A stretch of 64,000 nucleotides of DNA from Ectorhizobium quercum (GTDB lineage Bacteria > Pseudomonadota > Alphaproteobacteria > Rhizobiales > Rhizobiaceae). The position numbers were made by a program, and so were the translations under genes. Numbering within the stretch: the stretch's first letter is position 1; each line of letters begins with the position of its first letter. Location of the stretch: NCBI RefSeq assembly GCF_026552795.1, contig NZ_JANFPI010000004.1, positions 372,001-436,000 of the forward strand, written 5' to 3'. The notes under the pieces are model-generated. The model saw only the letters and a list, made by a program, of their open reading frames with translations, was not told the origin of the DNA and did not search any database. Of the stretch, positions 60,154-64,000 are shown one piece after another.

Positions 60154-61017
60154 TTAGTCGCCGAGGAGCTGGCGGTCGTCGCCGTCGCGGTTGCGCACCA
60201 GTTCCTCCTTGATGCTGCGCAGCGCCTTCAGCGCCGTGTTGCGGTCGGCATAGGCGACGAGGTTGGCGAGGATGTCGATGGCCCCGAGATAGGCGTAGCG
60301 CGTCGAGGTGGGCCGGAAGATGTTCTTGCCTTCCGGCAGGTCGACGGCGATCACTACATCCGCGGCGTCGGCCACCGGCGACTGGCTCTGGGTGATGACG
60401 ATGGTCGGTATGGCGCGCTGTCTGAGAAGGTCGAGGCAATGGACGAGGCCGAGGTCTCGGCCGGTGAAGGACGAGCCGAACACCACCGTGCCGGGCTGCG
60501 CCGCCGCCGAAAGCATCAGATTCATGTTGTGGTCGTTGGAGGCGTTGATGCGGCATCCGAGGCGAAAGAGCCGGTTGTGCAGCTCGTTGACGATCATCGC
60601 CGAATTGCCGCTGGCGCCGAAGGCCTGGATGAAGTCCGCGCCGCGCAGCAGGTGGGCGGCCTTTTCGAGCACCGCGAGATCGAGCTGGCGGTGAAGCTGG
60701 AAGAGGGCGTTCTGGGCCTTGGTGACGATGTCGCCGGCGACTTCGGCCGGCGTCGCGGTCGGCGCTTCCGGCTTCAGGTAGCGCAGGCCGACATAGGTCA
60801 TCCGGGCAAGCTGCACCTTGAAATCGGAATAGCCCTGGCATCCCAGCCGCCGGCAGAAGCGGGTTACGGTCGGCGGCGAGACGCCGGCGCGGCCGGCCAG
60901 ATCGATGATCGAGGAGTTGACGACGAAATCCACGTCTTCCAGCACCAGCCGGGCGAGCTTCTTCTCAAGCCCGGAAAGCCTGCCGTCTTCGTCGGAAAGG
61001 GCGTGAAAGAGATCCAT
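60154..61017 (-). CDS. RpiR/MurR-family transcriptional regulator
   Basis: A 287-residue regulator with an N-terminal HTH_6 domain (SIIDLAGRAGVSPPTVTRFC, then RRLGCQGYSDFKVQLAR) and a C-terminal SIS domain (about 125-260; IQAFGASGNSAMIVNEL, GTVVFGSSFTGRDLG, ADVVIAVDLPEG). SIS domains bind phosphosugars or related ligands. ATG 61017 has GAAGGGAAG upstream. It converges on ridA and is divergent from the D-threonine-aldolase-like gene; a GAAAAT-type dyad sits between them. Confidence 0.9.
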   Translation of the reverse strand: MDLFHALSDEDGRLSGLEKKLARLVLEDVDFVVNSSIIDLAGRAGVSPPTVTRFCRRLGCQGYSDFKVQLARMTYVGLRYLKPEAPTATPAEVAGDIVTKAQNALFQLHRQLDLAVLEKAAHLLRGADFIQAFGASGNSAMIVNELHNRLFRLGCRINASNDHNMNLMLSAAAQPGTVVFGSSFTGRDLGLVHCLDLLRQRAIPTIVITQSQSPVADAADVVIAVDLPEGKNIFRPTSTRYAYLGAIDILANLVAYADRNTALKALRSIKEELVRNRDGDDRQLLGD

Positions 61018-61067
61018 CGGTCTTCCCTTCGAAAATCGGGGGCGCGGGCGAAACCGCCGCCGGCCCA

Positions 61068-61098
61068 TGAAAATGAATTTCTCTCGAATGTGTTTTCA
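61068..61098. promoter_or_regulatory. GAAAAT-type dyad between rpiR-type regulator and aldolase-like gene
   Basis: GAAAATGAATTTC (61069-61081) is a near-perfect dyad. It lies within a wider pair TGAAAA (61068-61073) and TTTTCA (61093-61098). Likely operator of the RpiR-type regulator for itself and the divergent gene. Confidence 0.5.
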
Positions 61099-61204
61099 TA
61101 CCATAATGCAGCCAAGCATCAACGGAAGCAGCCATCCGGGCGAAAATAAAGAACAGCGCGTCCTTCTCCGGGCGTGAGGTCTTCCCCCAAGCAGAGGTGT
61201 CATC

Positions 61205-62293
61205 ATGAACTATCCGTGGCCGGACATCGGCACGCCGCTCGACCAGGTCGCAACGCCCATGCCCGTCATCGACGAGGACAGGCTGGCCGCCAACATCGCC
61301 AGGGCCCAGGATTATCTCGACAGCCACGGCAAGGCGTTCCGCCCGCACATCAAGACGCACAAGATCGCCGCCATCGCCCACCGGCAGGTCGAGGCGGGCG
61401 CGATCGGCATCAATTGCCAGAAGGTGACGGAGGCGGAAGTCTTCGCCGCTGCCGGCTTCGACGACATCCTCATCACCTACAATATTCTCGGCGCGGCGAA
61501 GCTGGCGCGGCTGAAGGCGCTGAACGGGCGCGTGCCGAAGCTTTCGGTGGTGGCCGACAGCGAAACGACCGTGAACGGGCTCGACGCGACCTTCGATGCG
61601 GACAGGCCGCTGACCGTGCTGGTCGAATGCGATACGGGCGGCCGGCGCTGCGGCGTGCAGACGCCGGACGCCGCCGCCGCGCTGGCGCAGCGGATCGCGG
61701 CGGCCCCCGGCCTGCGCTTCGCCGGCCTGCTCACCTATCCGGCGGCCGGCGGCGCGGCCGAAGTCGAGGCGTTCATCGTCGGCACGATGGCGCTGCTTGC
61801 GGAACAGGGCATCGACTGCCCGGTGCGCTCCAACGGCGGCTCGCCGGACCTCTTCTCCGCCCATCTCGTGCCCTCGGCCACCGAGCACCGCGCCGGCACC
61901 TATGTCTACAACGATCGCAGCATGGTGCGGGCCGGCCACTGCACGGCGGACGATCTCGCCATGCACATCCTCGCGACCGTCGTCTCGCGGCCGGCGCCGG
62001 ACCGCGCCGTGCTCGATTGCGGCTCGAAGGCGCTGACCTCGGACCTGCTCGGCTTCACCGATTACGGCGCGATCGAGGGATACGAGGGCGCGCGGATCGT
62101 CTCGCTGTCGGAGGAACATGCCGTGGTCGATCTCGGCGGCTGCGCAGCGGGGTTCCCGGGCATCGGCGCGATGGTCAAGGTAGTGCCCAATCACACCTGC
62201 GTCGTCACCAACCTGTTCGACCGCATGGTCTTCCACCGCGACGGGATCGTCACCCGCGTCGAGACCGTCGACGCCCGCGGAACGGTCTGGTGA
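61205..62293 (+). CDS. D-threonine aldolase / D-serine dehydratase-like PLP enzyme
   Basis: A 362-residue fold-III PLP enzyme. RPHIKTHKIAAIA holds the PLP lysine (about 59). The alanine-racemase-like barrel and the C-terminal metal motif VVPNHTCVVTNLF (His and Cys) place it with low-specificity D-threonine aldolases, D-serine dehydratases and 3-hydroxyaspartate enzymes. It would act on a D-hydroxyamino acid. RidA nearby could remove enamine by-products, and the M81 gene downstream may supply substrate. Monocistronic with a 570-base gap after it. Confidence 0.87.
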   Translation: MNYPWPDIGTPLDQVATPMPVIDEDRLAANIARAQDYLDSHGKAFRPHIKTHKIAAIAHRQVEAGAIGINCQKVTEAEVFAAAGFDDILITYNILGAAKLARLKALNGRVPKLSVVADSETTVNGLDATFDADRPLTVLVECDTGGRRCGVQTPDAAAALAQRIAAAPGLRFAGLLTYPAAGGAAEVEAFIVGTMALLAEQGIDCPVRSNGGSPDLFSAHLVPSATEHRAGTYVYNDRSMVRAGHCTADDLAMHILATVVSRPAPDRAVLDCGSKALTSDLLGFTDYGAIEGYEGARIVSLSEEHAVVDLGGCAAGFPGIGAMVKVVPNHTCVVTNLFDRMVFHRDGIVTRVETVDARGTVW

Positions 62294-62534
62294 GACCTCC
62301 GCTTCCGTAAATTTTTCGCGCGCCGGGCCGGGGCAGGCCCCCGAAACCCGGCGCGTGGCCCGCGATGCACGAAAACGGACGCCTTTTTCCGGGACGTATT
62401 TTCATCCGGCCTCCGCGCCGCGCCGTCCGTTCCGGCCCGTTTCCGCCGCCGGCTTTGCCCGGAACGGTTTGATCTCAAAAAACGAATCGTCTTCGTCACC
62501 TCTGTCGGCTGCCGCGCGGGTGCGGCGGCGACCG

Positions 62535-62546
62535 TGAAAATTTTCA
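62535..62546. promoter_or_regulatory. Perfect palindrome TGAAAATTTTCA
   Basis: A 12-base exact palindrome, about 30 bases before the first of two direct repeats. It shares the TGAAAAT half with the other motifs of this locus. Confidence 0.5.
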
Positions 62547-62563
62547 TCGAAAAGAGCAGTTGA

Positions 62564-62651
62564 GAAAATAAATTACACAAATAGAGGACGACTTAGGAAG
62601 AAATGTTGACTTCGATGGTTTTTGGCGCATTATTAAGAAAATAAATTACAC
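62564..62651. repeat. Direct repeat GAAAATAAATTACAC (two copies)
   Basis: Exact 15-base copies at 62564-62578 and 62637-62651, both preceded by A, start 73 bases apart (about seven helical turns). This is the spacing expected for cooperative binding with DNA looping by one regulator. Confidence 0.65.
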
Positions 62652-62865
62652 TGATCGAACAGTGAAACGGGTGAACTGAACAACGGGAAACAATCATTCG
62701 GACGGGCGGAAACCGCTATCCCTGACCCGCGAAGCCGCCGCAGGCGGTTTTCGGGACGGCGGAACCGTGTCCGCAGGCGGCGGTGAGCCGGCGGCACGCG
62801 CCGGACATCGCCAGACATTGCCAGACTGGCGGCCCCCGGGCCGGAACTCATCGGATCATTTCGAC

Positions 62866-64000
62866 ATGCGCATCTTCACGGCCTCGCTGGCGACGGAAAC
62901 CAACACGTTCTCTCCCGTTCCGACGGACATGCACGCCTTCAAGGCGGCGTTCTATGCCGGGCCGGGCGAGCATCCGGATGCGCCGACGCTGTGCTCCTCG
63001 GTGGTGCCGATCCTGCGCCGGCGCGGCCGGGAGGAGGGTTTCACGGTGATCGAGGGCACCTCGTGCTGGGCCGAGCCCGCCGGCCTCATCCAGCGCCAGA
63101 CCTACGAGACGCTGCGCGACCGCATCCTGGCCGAACTGAAGGACGCGCTGCCGGTCGACGGCGTCGTCCTCGGCCTGCACGGGGCGATGGCCGCCCAGGG
63201 CTACGACGATCCGGAAGGCGACCTCCTGTCGCGGGTCCGCGCGATGGTCGGCCCGGACGTGCTGATTGCCGCGGAGTTCGATCCGCACAGCCACCTGACG
63301 GCGCTGCGCGTTGCAAGTCTCGACCTGATGGCCGCCTTCCTAGAATTCCCCCACACCGATTTCGAGCAGCGCGGCGAGCATGTCGTCGATCTGGCGCTGA
63401 AGGCGCTGCGCGGCGAGATCAGGCCGGTAATCTCGACCTTCGACTGCCGGATGATCACCATTTTCCCGACGAGCCGCGAGCCGATGCGCTCCTTCGTCGA
63501 CCGCCTCAAGGCGATGGAAGGCAAGGACGGCATCCTCTCCATCTCCGTCATCCACGGCTTCATGGCCGGCGACCTGCCGGACATGGGCACGCGCATCGTC
63601 GTCGTGACCGACAACGACAGGGACAAGGGCGACGCGCTGGCCGCAGCGCTCGGCCGCGAGCTTTACGGCCTGCGCAAGCAGACGGCCATGCCGATGTTCG
63701 ACACCGAGGCGGGGCTCGACCGAGCCGTCGAGGTCCGCGCCGCCCATCCCTTCGTTCCGGTGGTGATCGCCGATGTCTGGGACAATCCGGGCGGCGGCGT
63801 CGCGGGCGATGCGACCCACATCCTGCGCCGCATGCTGGAGCGCGGCCTCGACGACATCGCGGTGGCGACGATCTGGGACCCGATCGCCGTTTCCTTCTGC
63901 CATGCGGCGGGCGAGGGGGCGGAACTCGACCTGCGGATCGGCGGCAAGTCCGGCCCGCAGGGCGGCGAGCCGCTCGACCTGCGCGTCACGGTGCAGCGCG
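62866..64000 (+). CDS. M81-family metallopeptidase (MlrC-like), cut by the window edge
   Basis: The first 378 residues of a protein beginning MRIFTASLATETNTFSPVPT, the standard start of M81/MlrC proteins (microcystinase C family). It has VLGLHGAMAAQGYDDPEGDL, AEFDPHSHLT at the metal-site region (family form D-x-H-x-N/H), and VIADVWDNPGGGVAGDATHI. MlrC cleaves a tetrapeptide breakdown product; other members are uncharacterised and often sit next to peptide transporters and PLP enzymes. No stop codon before 64000; more genes probably follow. Confidence 0.9.
   Translation, partial: MRIFTASLATETNTFSPVPTDMHAFKAAFYAGPGEHPDAPTLCSSVVPILRRRGREEGFTVIEGTSCWAEPAGLIQRQTYETLRDRILAELKDALPVDGVVLGLHGAMAAQGYDDPEGDLLSRVRAMVGPDVLIAAEFDPHSHLTALRVASLDLMAAFLEFPHTDFEQRGEHVVDLALKALRGEIRPVISTFDCRMITIFPTSREPMRSFVDRLKAMEGKDGILSISVIHGFMAGDLPDMGTRIVVVTDNDRDKGDALAAALGRELYGLRKQTAMPMFDTEAGLDRAVEVRAAHPFVPVVIADVWDNPGGGVAGDATHILRRMLERGLDDIAVATIWDPIAVSFCHAAGEGAELDLRIGGKSGPQGGEPLDLRVTVQR

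Larger units (their letters stand above)
62294..62865. other. Intergenic region upstream of the M81 gene
   Basis: A 572-base region. GC-rich for the first 220 bases, then AT-rich from about 62530 to 62700 with three GAAAAT-type motifs (62535-62546, 62564-62578, 62637-62651), and again GC-rich. The AT-rich block probably holds the promoter and operators of the M81 operon. No gene or RNA was recognised. Confidence 0.6.

Noticed and set aside
62535..62651. CRISPR-like repeat
   Set aside because: Only two direct copies, AT-rich, 15 bases long, with a single 58-base interval; better explained as operators.

Overview
The window looks like part of a secondary replicon (megaplasmid or chromid) of a Rhizobiaceae-type alphaproteobacterium, perhaps Shinella, Ensifer, Rhizobium or Agrobacterium; the sequence alone does not settle the genus. 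The evidence is a complete repABC locus with two parS-type palindromes, a RIME-like rhizobial intergenic element, a gbpR/chvE-gguABC sugar cluster, a BA14K protein, an EcfG-type stress promoter and uniformly high GC. No tRNA, rRNA, CRISPR array or intact insertion sequence was seen.

Left part (1-15 kb): TRAP transporter permeases (the large one is cut by the window edge), the NhaA antiporter, an MHYT-PAS-GGDEF-EAL signalling protein, a TSUP anion exporter, an AbgB-like M20 amidohydrolase, a hypothetical protein, a TDT-family exporter with a divergent LysR regulator, an XRE regulator, and a GntR regulator facing a tightly overlapped ROK kinase / Gfo-Idh-MocA dehydrogenase / UPF0303 operon.

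Replication core (15-23 kb): an FtsK translocase with no visible membrane segments, a BA14K secreted protein, parS sites, then repA-repB-repC. The repB-repC spacer is long and carries a probable antisense RNA. An AT-rich stretch inside repC is the likely origin.

Middle (23-43 kb): an M20 carboxypeptidase, a Tim44-like protein, an epoxide-hydrolase-like enzyme paired with a second AbgB paralogue, and a tyrosine recombinase lacking its C-terminal catalytic end. A luciferase-like flavin oxidoreductase follows, then gbpR divergent from chvE-gguA-gguB-gguC-SDR-IlvD. A RIME-rich gap separates these from a semialdehyde dehydrogenase-dgoK-dgoA operon. Together they give oxidative routes for L-arabinose and D-galactose. 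An ankyrin protein ends this region.

Right part (43-64 kb): an ABC transporter operon that also encodes a LacI regulator, an inositol-monophosphatase-like enzyme and a class III phosphodiesterase; a GAF histidine kinase/LuxR response regulator divergent from a sugar ABC transporter with a lactonase and a KDG kinase, with a tandem operator between them; a PRC-barrel protein behind an EcfG promoter; and a RidA / RpiR / D-threonine-aldolase-like / M81 peptidase locus whose intergenic regions share AT-rich motifs. The M81 gene runs off the right edge.

The main theme is nutrient scavenging (sugars, sugar acids, amidated or phosphorylated compounds) on a repABC replicon. Nothing in the window is a clear new defence or mobile system. 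The most unusual signals are the tandem operator at 52.3 kb, the RpiR-type motif set at 59.7-62.7 kb, the distal parS-like site at 30.3 kb and the soluble FtsK beside the centromere.
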